DNA of 64,000 bases from NCBI RefSeq assembly GCF_965118635.1, contig NZ_CBCPHV010000002.1, positions 124,001 through 188,000 of the forward strand, in the 5' to 3' direction. Both the position numbers and the translations under genes were made by a program. Shown in pieces: positions 1-8,893 of the stretch. Below the pieces are notes generated by a model, which made no database searches, was not told where the DNA came from, and was given only the letters and a program-made list of their open reading frames with translations. Position 1 is the stretch's first letter; the number at the start of each line of letters is the position of its first letter. This DNA comes from Empedobacter brevis_A. GTDB taxonomy: Bacteria; Bacteroidota; Bacteroidia; Flavobacteriales; Weeksellaceae.

Positions 1-411
1 GCTAAAGAAAAGAATTTACCAATTGTCATTCATTGTCGTGATGCGTTTAACGAAGTTTTTGAAGTGCTAGAAGAAGTAAAAGATGAAAAGTTATTCGGAA
101 TTTTTCATTGCTTTTCGGGAACGAAAGAAGATGCACAACGCGCAATAGATTTTAATTTGAAACTAGGAATTAGTGGAGTTGTAACTTTTAAAAATGGTAA
201 AATAGATCAATTTTTGGGAGATTTCGATATTAAACATATTGTACTCGAGACAGATTCGCCTTATTTAGCGCCAGTTCCGTTTCGTGGAAAACGAAATGAA
301 AGTAGTTATTTAACACATGTTTGCGATAAATTAGTCGATATTTATCATCAAACTCCAGCTGAAATTGCAGCAATTACAACAAAAAATGCGTTAGACATTT
401 TCGAACGTTAG
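1..411 (+). CDS. TatD family metal-dependent DNase, 3' part of gene
   Basis: The frame is open from base 1, so the gene begins outside the window and 136 residues are visible. TatD-family proteins are TIM-barrel metal-dependent hydrolases with nuclease activity. Visible metal-site motifs are IHCRD near residue 11, FHCFSG near residue 36 and the family signature ETDSPYLAP near residue 83, followed by RGKRNES. The C-terminus (NALDIFER) is typical of the family. The stop lies just before the pyrH promoter box. TatD is clear at family level; the exact paralogue (TatD or YcfH-like) cannot be decided from this part. Confidence 0.9.
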   Translation, partial: AKEKNLPIVIHCRDAFNEVFEVLEEVKDEKLFGIFHCFSGTKEDAQRAIDFNLKLGISGVVTFKNGKIDQFLGDFDIKHIVLETDSPYLAPVPFRGKRNESSYLTHVCDKLVDIYHQTPAEIAAITTKNALDIFER

Positions 412-432
412 GATAAATCAGAATAGAAAAAT

Positions 433-440
433 TATATTTG
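433..440 (+). promoter_or_regulatory. Bacteroidota -7 promoter box before pyrH
   Basis: TATATTTG matches the Bacteroidota -7 consensus TAnnTTTG exactly. A transcript starting about 5 to 7 bases further on would reach the ATG at 462 after a leader of about 16 bases. This argues against the upstream TTG at 438, which lies inside the box. Confidence 0.7.
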
Positions 441-461
441 CAAAAGAAAACCTTTGACAAG

Positions 462-1172
462 ATGAAATACAAAAGAATATTACTTAAATTAAGTGGTGAA
501 GCATTAATGGGAGATTTACAATATGGTATCGATCCAAATATGCTGAAACAATATGCGCAACAAATAAAAGAAGTTGCTGAATTAGGTTGCGAAGTGGCAA
601 TCGTAATCGGAGGTGGTAATATTTTTAGAGGAGTACAAGGAGTTGCTTCTGGTATGGATCGTGTTCAAGGAGATTATATGGGAATGTTAGCAACTGTAAT
701 AAACAGTATGGCATTGCAAGGAGCATTGGAAGATGCTGGTGTAAATACACGTTTACAAACAGCTATTCGTATGGAACAAATTGCAGAACCGTTTATTAAA
801 AGAAGAGCAACACGTCATTTAGAAAAAGGTCGTGTCGTAATTTTTGGAGCAGGAACAGGAAATCCATATTTTACAACAGATACAGCAGCAGTTTTGAGAG
901 CAATTGAAACACAAGCTGATGTTATTTTGAAAGGAACTCGTGTAGACGGAATTTACACAGCTGATCCAGAAAAGGATCCAACAGCAGAAAAATTCGAAAC
1001 AATTTCTTATCAAGAAGTTTACGACAAAAACTTAAAAGTAATGGATATGACAGCTTTTACTTTGAGTGAAGAAAATAATTTACCAATTATTGTATTTGAT
1101 ATGAATACTGATGGTAACTTGAAAAAATTGATTTTAGGAGATAACGTAGGAACTCTTGTAACAAATAAATAA
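462..1172 (+). CDS. pyrH: UMP kinase
   Basis: PyrH phosphorylates UMP to UDP in the cytoplasm, a step of pyrimidine nucleotide synthesis. It belongs to the amino-acid-kinase fold. Visible motifs are KLSGEAL at the N-terminus, GGGNIFRG near residue 52, the segment GTGNPYFTTDTAA and KGTRVDGIY. At 236 residues the length is normal. I chose the ATG at 462 because it begins MKYKRILLKLSG and because a perfect promoter box overlaps the alternative TTG start at 438. The frr gene follows after 8 bases, the conserved pyrH-frr pairing, so the two are probably one transcript. Confidence 0.97.
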   Translation: MKYKRILLKLSGEALMGDLQYGIDPNMLKQYAQQIKEVAELGCEVAIVIGGGNIFRGVQGVASGMDRVQGDYMGMLATVINSMALQGALEDAGVNTRLQTAIRMEQIAEPFIKRRATRHLEKGRVVIFGAGTGNPYFTTDTAAVLRAIETQADVILKGTRVDGIYTADPEKDPTAEKFETISYQEVYDKNLKVMDMTAFTLSEENNLPIIVFDMNTDGNLKKLILGDNVGTLVTNK

Positions 1173-1180
1173 ATCCCGAA

Positions 1181-1735
1181 ATGGAAGAATTAGATATTAT
1201 TTTAGAAACGGCTAAGGAGCAAATGCAAGGAACTGTAAGTCACTTAGAGGTAGCATTTGACAAATTAAGAGCAGGTAAAGCAAGCCCTGCAATGTTAAGT
1301 TCAGTTCGTGTTGATTACTACGGAAGTTTATCTCCGTTAACACAAATTGCAAATGTAAATACACCAGATGCAATGACGTTGAGCATTCAACCGTACGAAA
1401 GAAATTTAATTGGTGAAATCGAAAAAGCAATTATCAATGCTAACTTAGGTTTTGCACCTTCTAACAATGGAGATTCTATTATAATCAGTATTCCTCCAGT
1501 GACAGAAGAGCGTCGTAAAGAGTTAGTAAAAATGGCAAAAGCAGATATGGAAAATGCAAAAATTTCTCTTCGTAATGCACGCCAAGATGCTAACAAATCA
1601 CTTAAAGCAGTAAAAGAAGCTTCTGAAGACATGGTGAAAGGTTACGAAACACGTGTACAAGGATTAACAGACAAATTTTCTAAGGAATTAGAAGAAGCTT
1701 TAGCGAAAAAAGAAGCTGAAATTATGAAAGTTTAA
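1181..1735 (+). CDS. frr: Ribosome recycling factor
   Basis: RRF releases ribosomes from mRNA after termination, acting with EF-G. The protein is 184 residues, the usual family length. It shows the expected N-terminal helix followed by FDKLRAGKASPAML, which matches the conserved RxGRA/KAS region, then the beta domain and the second long helical arm (RKELVKMAK, RNARQDANK). It directly follows pyrH and is followed by an intrinsic terminator, so pyrH-frr looks like a two-gene operon. Confidence 0.97.
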   Translation: MEELDIILETAKEQMQGTVSHLEVAFDKLRAGKASPAMLSSVRVDYYGSLSPLTQIANVNTPDAMTLSIQPYERNLIGEIEKAIINANLGFAPSNNGDSIIISIPPVTEERRKELVKMAKADMENAKISLRNARQDANKSLKAVKEASEDMVKGYETRVQGLTDKFSKELEEALAKKEAEIMKV

Positions 1736-1759
1736 TCTTTCTTGAAAAAAATATATTTT

Positions 1760-1785
1760 AAAGCAGCGTTTCGCTGCTTTTTTTA
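1760..1785 (+). terminator. Intrinsic terminator after frr
   Basis: Stem AAGCAGCG / CGCTGCTT with a TTT loop, followed by a T-run. It sits 25 bases after the frr stop. Confidence 0.85.
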
Positions 1786-1811
1786 TTTATTTGCATAATC
1801 AATTTCAAACG

Positions 1812-4223
1812 ATGAAGAATTATATATTTCTGTTAAATTTCTGTATCTCAATTGCCACATTTGCTCAAATAAAAGTAAGAGTTTTCGATGCTCAGGACGA
1901 ATTTCGTTTAACAGGGGCCAACGTATACAGCGATACAAAACAATTTCTTGGAGAAACAGATGAATTAGGTGAACTAGATATTAATGATTCAATTCATTTT
2001 ATAGATGTACTCAAAAATGGATATTTTACAGAAAGCATACAAACCAACGGTAGAAAATTAATCGAAATTATGATGAAACCTTCTTTCATTAGTTTGGATG
2101 AGGTTAAATTCACAACAAATGATTCTGTTGGACGAAATATAATTATCAAAGCAATTCGTAATCAATCCAAAAATTCAATAAAAAAAGGAGGAAATATTTT
2201 CCTAAAATCATATACAAAATTTTGGAGCACTGTAAATAACGATTCAATTCCGTTTATTATTCAACCACAAAATCACAAAGATTCTGTAAACAATCAATGG
2301 AAAAAATTATTAGATAATAGCCATTTATTTTTAGGAGAACGTGCAATGGATCATAAAATATCCAAGCGTTTGGGATTAAAAAATATTGTTCAATCATCTC
2401 GAATTTCGGGAATGCGTTCGCCTTTGTACGAATATTTAGCAATGCAACCAATTGCCTTTAATTTTGATCAAGATAAAATCAATTTTTTCTTCAAAGGAAT
2501 AGTAAATCCAGTTAGTAGAGAAGGACTTTCTAATTATCGTTATGGTTTCAAAGAAGATATTTTTATCAATGGAAGAAAAACAATCGTTATCAGCTTTTTT
2601 CCAGCTATAAAAACAGACAAACGTCAAATAAAAGGAACACTTTGGATTGATGATAAAACATATGCCTTAATCAAATTTGAAGCTGAAAATACAAGCGCAA
2701 ATTATGTAGCAGAATTAGAAGCTGATTGGAAGTTGAACAACGGAACTTGGATTCCAAATCAACAAAAATATCGCATGGAAGCTGGTAATTTTAAAATTAC
2801 TGAAAAATTAGCCGGTGATGATTTTATTGATAAAAAAGAAAAAATTTGGATTAATCTCGAAACAACTTTCAAGGATATTCAAAATCCAGCTCATTTCAAA
2901 CGCAATGAATTTTTGGGTTATGAAGATGAGATTTCTTTTCAGAATATGGATGCAAAAAAATGGGATAATGTAATGGAAAATTATCGCGATTCATCTTTAT
3001 CAAACAAGGAAAAAAACACATATGTAACGATTGATAGCATTTCTGATAAATACAAGCTAGAACGACAAATGAAGTTGATGAGAATCGTTAATTCTGGCGG
3101 AAAATTATCATTAGGAAAAGTTGATTTAGATCTTACAAAAATCTTAGCTTATAATGATTATGAAGGTTTCCGACTTGGAGCGGCTTTCAATACAAATGAA
3201 AATTGGAGCGATAAATATTCGTTGAATGCTTATTCTGCTTATGGTTTCAAAGACGAAAAATTTAAGTTTGGTTTTGGAGGAGATTATTTTGTAAATAAAC
3301 CTTACTCAGGAAGAGTTTTCGCAAAATATTCGCAAGATGTTTCGGCTTCTGGAAAAACGCCAATTTTATTACAATCAAATTACACACGTTTAATAAGCGG
3401 CGCGTTTAGTAATATTTATAACCACGAATATTTTTCATACAAACGTTATGCTTTTGGATATGAACAAGATATTTTCAAAAATGTAACATTCAATATTTCG
3501 GCGAATTACGAAAAACAACAAGCAGAATTCAATTATTCTTTCAAAAATAATATCGGTTGGTACGATTTGTATAACACGCAATTAGCGATTCGTTTTGCAC
3601 CAAAAGATAAATTCATTAGAACTCCTTATGGAAAAGTAACGGTGAACAGTGGAAAATCTGTTTTCTATGCAACGCTTACAAAATATTGGGATATTTTTAA
3701 TTCTGATTATGATCCACTTCGTTTCAATATTTCTTATTTCGATGTTTTTGATACAAGAATTGGTAAAACAAATTTCAATGCAAATGCGGGTTGGGTAGAA
3801 GGAAAAATACCATTGATGAATTTGTTCGAAGGACAAGGAAACGCAAAACGAAATGACTTTTTGAATTTTGGAGTAGGAGGTTTAACAAATTTCGAAACAA
3901 TGCGTCCAGGAGAATTTTATTCGGACCGATTTGTATCTTTCCAATTGAAACATATTTTTGCTGGTGTTAAAGTAGGAAACAAAATTATTTTCCCACAATT
4001 CGTTTACCGTGGAGTTTTAGGTGATATGAAAGATAAATCAGATCATCAAAATTTGGATTTTAAAACCTTGAATCATTATTACCACGAAACAGGTATTGAA
4101 GTAAATAATTTAATTTTCAAAACTTTTGGTTTAGGAGCTTTCTATCGTTTAGGAGCTTATTCAGAAGAAAAATTCAAAGATAATTTCTACTTAAAATTAA
4201 CCGTTAATTTGAATTTCTTGTAG
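1812..4223 (+). CDS. DUF5686 / carboxypeptidase-like regulatory domain outer-membrane protein
   Basis: An 803-residue secreted protein with an N-terminal signal peptide ending near TFAQ. Residues of about 20 to 90 look like a carboxypeptidase-D regulatory-like beta-sandwich domain (IKVRVFDAQDEFRLTGANVYS). The rest matches the DUF5686 type common in Flavobacteriia, with a long C-terminal series of aromatic-rich beta strands ending LKLTVNLNFL, as expected for an outer-membrane barrel. Its function is unknown; TonB-linked or surface roles are only guesses. I chose the ATG at 1812 over the TTG at 1791 because it places the signal peptide at the N-terminus. It stands alone between two terminators. 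Confidence 0.8.
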   Translation: MKNYIFLLNFCISIATFAQIKVRVFDAQDEFRLTGANVYSDTKQFLGETDELGELDINDSIHFIDVLKNGYFTESIQTNGRKLIEIMMKPSFISLDEVKFTTNDSVGRNIIIKAIRNQSKNSIKKGGNIFLKSYTKFWSTVNNDSIPFIIQPQNHKDSVNNQWKKLLDNSHLFLGERAMDHKISKRLGLKNIVQSSRISGMRSPLYEYLAMQPIAFNFDQDKINFFFKGIVNPVSREGLSNYRYGFKEDIFINGRKTIVISFFPAIKTDKRQIKGTLWIDDKTYALIKFEAENTSANYVAELEADWKLNNGTWIPNQQKYRMEAGNFKITEKLAGDDFIDKKEKIWINLETTFKDIQNPAHFKRNEFLGYEDEISFQNMDAKKWDNVMENYRDSSLSNKEKNTYVTIDSISDKYKLERQMKLMRIVNSGGKLSLGKVDLDLTKILAYNDYEGFRLGAAFNTNENWSDKYSLNAYSAYGFKDEKFKFGFGGDYFVNKPYSGRVFAKYSQDVSASGKTPILLQSNYTRLISGAFSNIYNHEYFSYKRYAFGYEQDIFKNVTFNISANYEKQQAEFNYSFKNNIGWYDLYNTQLAIRFAPKDKFIRTPYGKVTVNSGKSVFYATLTKYWDIFNSDYDPLRFNISYFDVFDTRIGKTNFNANAGWVEGKIPLMNLFEGQGNAKRNDFLNFGVGGLTNFETMRPGEFYSDRFVSFQLKHIFAGVKVGNKIIFPQFVYRGVLGDMKDKSDHQNLDFKTLNHYYHETGIEVNNLIFKTFGLGAFYRLGAYSEEKFKDNFYLKLTVNLNFL

Positions 4224-4291
4224 AATTACATTCTTTTACGTTTTGAATCTAAGAAATAGAAAAATTTCACTTCAAAAAATAAATTAAAATC

Positions 4292-4332
4292 AAAAATCCT
4301 TCACAATTTTATTGAAATTGTGAAGGATTTTT
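4292..4332 (+). terminator. Intrinsic terminator, 18-bp perfect stem
   Basis: The arms at 4292-4309 and 4315-4332 are perfect reverse complements containing AATCCTTCACAATTT, with a 5-base loop. The hairpin ends in a short T-run and closes the DUF5686 gene. Confidence 0.8.
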
Positions 4333-4394
4333 AGGTTCAGTAAAAAATATTCGCAAAAATTATGCCTATAATTTTTATAACTTTAAATATTAAC

Positions 4395-4402
4395 TAAATT
4401 TG
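4395..4402 (+). promoter_or_regulatory. -7 promoter box before asnS
   Basis: TAAATTTG, an exact TAnnTTTG match, lies 20 bases before the asnS ATG. Confidence 0.7.
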
Positions 4403-4422
4403 TAAGGATAAATAAAAAAATT

Positions 4423-5871
4423 ATGCAATCGTACGGAATTAAAGCCTTATTAGAAAAAGGCAAAGATTTGTTGCTACAGGAAGTAGTTGTAAATGGATGG
4501 GTAAGATCGTTCAGAAGTAATCGTTTTATCGCGTTGAATGACGGTTCTACAATTAATAATATTCAAGTAGTAGTAGATTTCGAAAATTTTGACGAATCAA
4601 TTATAAAACAAATTTCTACAGCAGCTTCTTTGCAAGTAAAAGGTGAAGTGGTAGAAAGTGAAGGAGCAGGTCAAGATATTGAAATTGTTGCAAAAGAAAT
4701 TAAAATCTTAGGAGCTGCACCATCAAATGATTTAAAAGGAACAATTTTACAGCCAAAACAACACAGTTTAGAGATTTTGCGTGAGCAAGCACATTTACGT
4801 TTCAGAACTAATGTTTTTGCTGCAACTATGCGTGTTCGTAATGCGTTAATGTTCGGGATTCACAAGTATTTCAACGAAAATGGTTTCGTTTACATCAATA
4901 CACCAATTATTACAGGTTCTGATGCAGAAGGAGCAGGAGAAATGTTTCATATCACAAATATGGATATGGAAAACTTGCCTAAAAACGAAGAAGGAAAAGT
5001 AGATTATACACAAGATTTCTTTGGGAAATCGACTAATTTAACTGTTTCAGGACAATTAGAAGGAGAAACAGCAGCAATGGGATTAGGAAAAATTTATACA
5101 TTTGGACCTACTTTCCGTGCAGAAAACTCGAATACTTCTCGTCACTTAGCAGAATTCTGGATGATTGAGCCAGAAGTTGCATTTTTCCGTTTAGATCAAA
5201 ATATGGATTTAGCAGAAGATTTCATGAAATCTGTCATCACTTATGCAATGGAAACATGTAAAGATGATTTGAAATTCTTAGCTGAACGTTTTGATAAAGA
5301 ACAAAAACAAAAACCAGAAGCAGAGCGTTCTGAATTAGGTTTAATAGAGCGTTTAGAATATGTATTAAATAACAAATTCATTCGCTTGAGCTATACAGAA
5401 GCTATTGATATCTTGAAAGATTCTAAACCAAATAAAAAAGGTAAATTCAAATATCCAATCGAAGGTTGGGGAGCAGATTTACAATCTGAACACGAACGTT
5501 ATTTAGTTGAAAAACACTTCAAAACTCCAGTTATTTTATTTGATTATCCAGCAGAAATCAAAGCATTCTATATGCGTATGAACGATGATGGAAAAACTGT
5601 TCGTGCAATGGACGTCTTATTCCCAGGAATTGGAGAAATTATCGGAGGTTCTGAGCGTGAAGAACGTTTAGAAGTTTTAGACGAAAAAATGGAAAAATTC
5701 GGGATCGATAAAGAAGAATTATGGTGGTACCGCGATACAAGACGTTTCGGATCTGTACCTCATTCAGGTTTCGGATTAGGTTTAGAGCGTTTAGTATTGT
5801 TCGTAACAGGAATGGGAAATATTCGTGATGTAATTCCTTTCCCAAGAACCCCTAATAATGCAGAATTTTAA
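4423..5871 (+). CDS. asnS: Asparaginyl-tRNA synthetase
   Basis: AsnRS charges tRNA-Asn with asparagine. The 482 residues show an N-terminal OB-fold anticodon-binding domain (VVNGWVRSFRSNRFIALNDG) and a class II catalytic core. Motif 2 is visible as FRAENSNTSRHLAEFWMIEPE-type sequence and motif 3 as GFGLGLERLV near the C-terminus. The end VIPFPRTPNNAEF is typical of AsnRS rather than AspRS. The length is normal for the family. It is flanked by its own promoter box and a terminator, so it is likely monocistronic. Confidence 0.97.
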   Translation: MQSYGIKALLEKGKDLLLQEVVVNGWVRSFRSNRFIALNDGSTINNIQVVVDFENFDESIIKQISTAASLQVKGEVVESEGAGQDIEIVAKEIKILGAAPSNDLKGTILQPKQHSLEILREQAHLRFRTNVFAATMRVRNALMFGIHKYFNENGFVYINTPIITGSDAEGAGEMFHITNMDMENLPKNEEGKVDYTQDFFGKSTNLTVSGQLEGETAAMGLGKIYTFGPTFRAENSNTSRHLAEFWMIEPEVAFFRLDQNMDLAEDFMKSVITYAMETCKDDLKFLAERFDKEQKQKPEAERSELGLIERLEYVLNNKFIRLSYTEAIDILKDSKPNKKGKFKYPIEGWGADLQSEHERYLVEKHFKTPVILFDYPAEIKAFYMRMNDDGKTVRAMDVLFPGIGEIIGGSEREERLEVLDEKMEKFGIDKEELWWYRDTRRFGSVPHSGFGLGLERLVLFVTGMGNIRDVIPFPRTPNNAEF

Positions 5872-5884
5872 TTAAAATATTTTT

Positions 5885-5929
5885 CGGATTTAGCTTAAAT
5901 ATTGTAACTTTAAGCTAAATCCGTTTTTT
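5885..5929 (+). terminator. Intrinsic terminator after asnS
   Basis: A perfect 15-bp stem, arms 5885-5899 and 5909-5923 (CGGATTTAGCTTAAA and its complement), is followed by TTTTTT. It lies in the 79-base gap between asnS and rpoN. Confidence 0.85.
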
Positions 5930-5950
5930 ATACAAGCCAAAACCCAAAAT

Positions 5951-7423
5951 ATGTTAAAGCAGGAATTAAATTTAAAATTACAACAAAAACTATCGCCACA
6001 ACAAATCCAATTAATGAAGTTGGTTCAGCTTCCTACGGTTGCTTTTGAACAACGCGTAAAGGAAGAGTTGGAAGAAAACCCTGCTTTGGATGATCAATCT
6101 TCTGAGTATGACGAAGATTATGGAGGAGAACAGGATGAATGGGATAATCAGAATGATGATTATGGCGATGAACAAGTTATTGACACAAGTGACATCAATA
6201 TTGATGATTATTTGAGCGATGACGATATTCCAAATTATAAAACGTATACCAATAATTATAGCGACGATGACGAAGATAAATCTGTTCCTTATGCACAAGG
6301 AGAGAGTTTTATTGAGTTTTTGACTTCGCAATTATACACGTATCGATTAACTTCAGAACAATTTCAAATTGCCGAATTTATCTTAGGTAATATTGACGAT
6401 GATGGTTATATGCGTCGAGATGTTAAATCGTTGGTTGATGATTTAGCTTTCTCACAAAATATTTATACATCACCTGAAGAGGTTGAAAATTTGTTGATTA
6501 ATTATATTCAACGAATGGATCCTGTTGGTGTTGGAGCACGCGATTTGCAAGAATGTTTACTTATTCAGTTAGAAAATAAAAATCAAACAGAATCAGTAGA
6601 ATTAGCAGAAAAATTAATTTCAGAATCATTCGATGCATTTACGAAGAAGCATTATTCGAAATTAATGGCTAAATATGATGCCGATGATGATGAATTACGT
6701 GATGCCATTTCGGAAATTGAACGATTAAACCCAAAACCAGGAAAATCATTTTCTAGTAGCAGTAAAATTGTAGAGCAAATCACACCAGATTTTACAATTC
6801 ATATCAATGATGGTGATTTAGAATTATCATTAAATGGACGTAATGTTCCTGAATTAAAAATCTCGAGTGCGTTTGCAGAAATGTTAGATACGTATAAAAA
6901 AACGGAAAACAAATCGAATCAGCAGAAAGAAGCTGTGATGTTTGTAAAACAAAAGTTAGATTCTGCGAAATGGTTTATTGATGCGGTTCAACAACGTCGA
7001 AATACGCTTTTATATACAATGGAAGCGATTATGAAATTCCAAAAAGAATATTTCTTAACAGGAGATGAAACGAAAATCAAACCAATGATTTTGAAAGATA
7101 TTTCTGACCAAATTGGAATGGATATTTCGACCGTTTCTCGTGTAGCAAATTCTAAATATGTAACAACGCCTTATGGAACATTTTTAATAAAAGATTTGTT
7201 CTCAGAATCGTTGACAAATGATGATGGAGAAGAAGTTTCAACGCGTGAAATCAAACGAATTTTACAAGATGTTATCGCTGATGAAGATAAAAGAAAACCT
7301 TTGACGGATGAAAAATTAACTGAAATTTTAAAAGAAAAAGGTTATCCAATTGCTCGTCGTACAATTGCAAAGTACCGCGAACAATTAAATATTCCAGTTG
7401 CGAGATTGAGAAAAGAAATCTAA
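5951..7423 (+). CDS. rpoN: RNA polymerase sigma-54 factor
   Basis: Sigma-54 directs RNA polymerase to -24/-12 promoters that need enhancer-binding ATPases. The 490 residues contain the glutamine-rich region I (LKLQQKLSPQQIQLMKLVQLP), a very acidic region II at about residues 50-120, the core-binding domain, the HTH region (SDQIGMDISTVSRVANSKYV) and the RpoN box ARRTIAKYRE near the C-terminus. All hallmark parts are present and the length is normal. No enhancer-binding protein gene lies in the window, so its targets cannot be named here. Confidence 0.96.
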   Translation: MLKQELNLKLQQKLSPQQIQLMKLVQLPTVAFEQRVKEELEENPALDDQSSEYDEDYGGEQDEWDNQNDDYGDEQVIDTSDINIDDYLSDDDIPNYKTYTNNYSDDDEDKSVPYAQGESFIEFLTSQLYTYRLTSEQFQIAEFILGNIDDDGYMRRDVKSLVDDLAFSQNIYTSPEEVENLLINYIQRMDPVGVGARDLQECLLIQLENKNQTESVELAEKLISESFDAFTKKHYSKLMAKYDADDDELRDAISEIERLNPKPGKSFSSSSKIVEQITPDFTIHINDGDLELSLNGRNVPELKISSAFAEMLDTYKKTENKSNQQKEAVMFVKQKLDSAKWFIDAVQQRRNTLLYTMEAIMKFQKEYFLTGDETKIKPMILKDISDQIGMDISTVSRVANSKYVTTPYGTFLIKDLFSESLTNDDGEEVSTREIKRILQDVIADEDKRKPLTDEKLTEILKEKGYPIARRTIAKYREQLNIPVARLRKEI

Positions 7424-7441
7424 ATTTTTAGAAATATAATC

Positions 7442-7483
7442 AAACACAAAAAAGAGCTTTTTATAAAGCTCTTTTTTGTGTTT
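7442..7483. terminator. Bidirectional terminator between rpoN and the convergent transporter gene
   Basis: A perfect 19-bp stem, arms 7442-7460 and 7465-7483, carries AAAAAAGAGCTTT and its complement with loop TTAT. Its A-run and T-run let it work on both strands between convergent genes. Confidence 0.85.
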
Positions 7484-7529
7484 AAAGTTTTTATCTAATC
7501 AAAAAACTTATTGTTTTTATATAAATAAT

Positions 7530-8813
7530 TTACTTCTTTTCCATTTTATAGAATAATAAAATTACAAAGCTAATGGCAAACGAAACGCCCATCGCAAGAG
7601 CAGAAGCTTTCATGCCGCCCGAATATTCTATCAATAAACCGTAAATCACTAATCCTAAGAATAAGGCAAACTTTTCGAAAACATCATAAAAGCTGAAATA
7701 TGTTGTTGTATCTTCTGTTTCTGGTAATAACTTCGCATAAGTAGAACGAGATAAAGCTTGTAAACCTCCCATAACAAGTCCAACCATAGCAGCCATTATA
7801 TAGAATTGTGTTTTTACATTTGGATCGTTATTATCAATTAAGTAACCAATTATACATGTAATTATCCAAATAAAAATTCCAATTAATAAAGTTTTCTTAT
7901 TTCCGATTTTCCCAGAAAGAAAAGAGAAAAGCCAAGCACCTAAAACAGCTTCAATTTGAATTAATAAAATAGTCATAATCAATTCCGAAGATTCCATTCC
8001 AATTTCTGAACTCCCAAACATGGCAGCCATCAAGAAAATGGTTTGCATAGCTAAACTATAAAAGAAAAAACCAGCCAAAAATACACGGATATTCTTGTAT
8101 TGATTCAAATCTTTATATGTAAGTCGTAAATTACTGAAACTTGATTTGATAATATCTTTTGGAATTTGACGATCAAATTTATGATTCGGTAATTTACTTA
8201 ATGCAATTTGCCCAAATCCTAGCCACCAAACTCCTGTTAATAAGAAACTTATTCGAGCAAATAATCCTTGTTTTTCTTCTGGTGCAAATTGTATCATTGC
8301 CAAACAAATCGTCAATAAAATAACAGAACCAATATAGCCAAACATATAACCTTGTGCCGAAACTTTGTCCATTTTTTCTTCTGAAACAATTTCTGGTAAA
8401 TAAGCATTGTAAAAAACTAAACTTCCCCAAAAACCTATACTTGCCGTGATATTGAGTAATAATGCTAACCAAACCAAATCGCTCGATGTGAAGAAAAACA
8501 TTCCAATACAAGAGAATGAGCCTAAGTAACAAAAAAAGCGAAGAAATTTGATTTTATTTCCGATTAAATCAGCAATCGAAGATAAAACTGGAGATAAAAC
8601 AATCACGAAAAAGAATGCAATTGCCAATGAAAAATTGAAAGCAGATTCTGGTAATAATCCCAAGAATTTGATTGGTTGATTATTCGCATCATAGCTCATT
8701 AATGTATAATAAACTGGAAAAATCGCCGATGCAATAACTAAAGAATGGACAGAGTTTGCCCAATCGTAAGAAATCCAAGCTCGTGTTAGTTTGGGATTAT
8801 CTTTTGTATTCAT
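7530..8813 (-). CDS. MFS transporter, UMF1 (Atg22-like) family
   Basis: A 427-residue integral membrane protein with about 12 hydrophobic segments. The N-terminal RAWISYDWANSVHSLVI and the following pattern match the UMF1/Atg22-like branch of the major facilitator superfamily. In yeast, Atg22 exports amino acids from the vacuole; the bacterial substrate is unknown. A typical MFS loop (LSGKIGNKKTLLIG) lies near the middle and GLQALSRSTYAKLLPE is a strong family signature. It is transcribed separately from the next minus-strand gene (80 bases apart). Confidence 0.88.
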   Translation of the reverse strand: MNTKDNPKLTRAWISYDWANSVHSLVIASAIFPVYYTLMSYDANNQPIKFLGLLPESAFNFSLAIAFFFVIVLSPVLSSIADLIGNKIKFLRFFCYLGSFSCIGMFFFTSSDLVWLALLLNITASIGFWGSLVFYNAYLPEIVSEEKMDKVSAQGYMFGYIGSVILLTICLAMIQFAPEEKQGLFARISFLLTGVWWLGFGQIALSKLPNHKFDRQIPKDIIKSSFSNLRLTYKDLNQYKNIRVFLAGFFFYSLAMQTIFLMAAMFGSSEIGMESSELIMTILLIQIEAVLGAWLFSFLSGKIGNKKTLLIGIFIWIITCIIGYLIDNNDPNVKTQFYIMAAMVGLVMGGLQALSRSTYAKLLPETEDTTTYFSFYDVFEKFALFLGLVIYGLLIEYSGGMKASALAMGVSFAISFVILLFYKMEKK

Positions 8814-8893
8814 ATATTTTTTTATAGTAATGTTGGTTAAACTTAAGAATAATTTATCAAATATAATGTTTCGTAAAAATTATTAATTGTTTT

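Noticed and set aside
819..1013. Minus-strand ORF inside pyrH
   Set aside because: It is a shadow of pyrH, Cys- and Phe-rich with no domain and no promoter; many similar antisense ORFs appear across coding genes here.
5951..7423. Hope of finding sigma-54 -24/-12 promoters for genes in the window
   Set aside because: I saw TGGCA-like strings, such as TTTGGCATTTT near 10089, but none with a TTGC at correct spacing before a gene.
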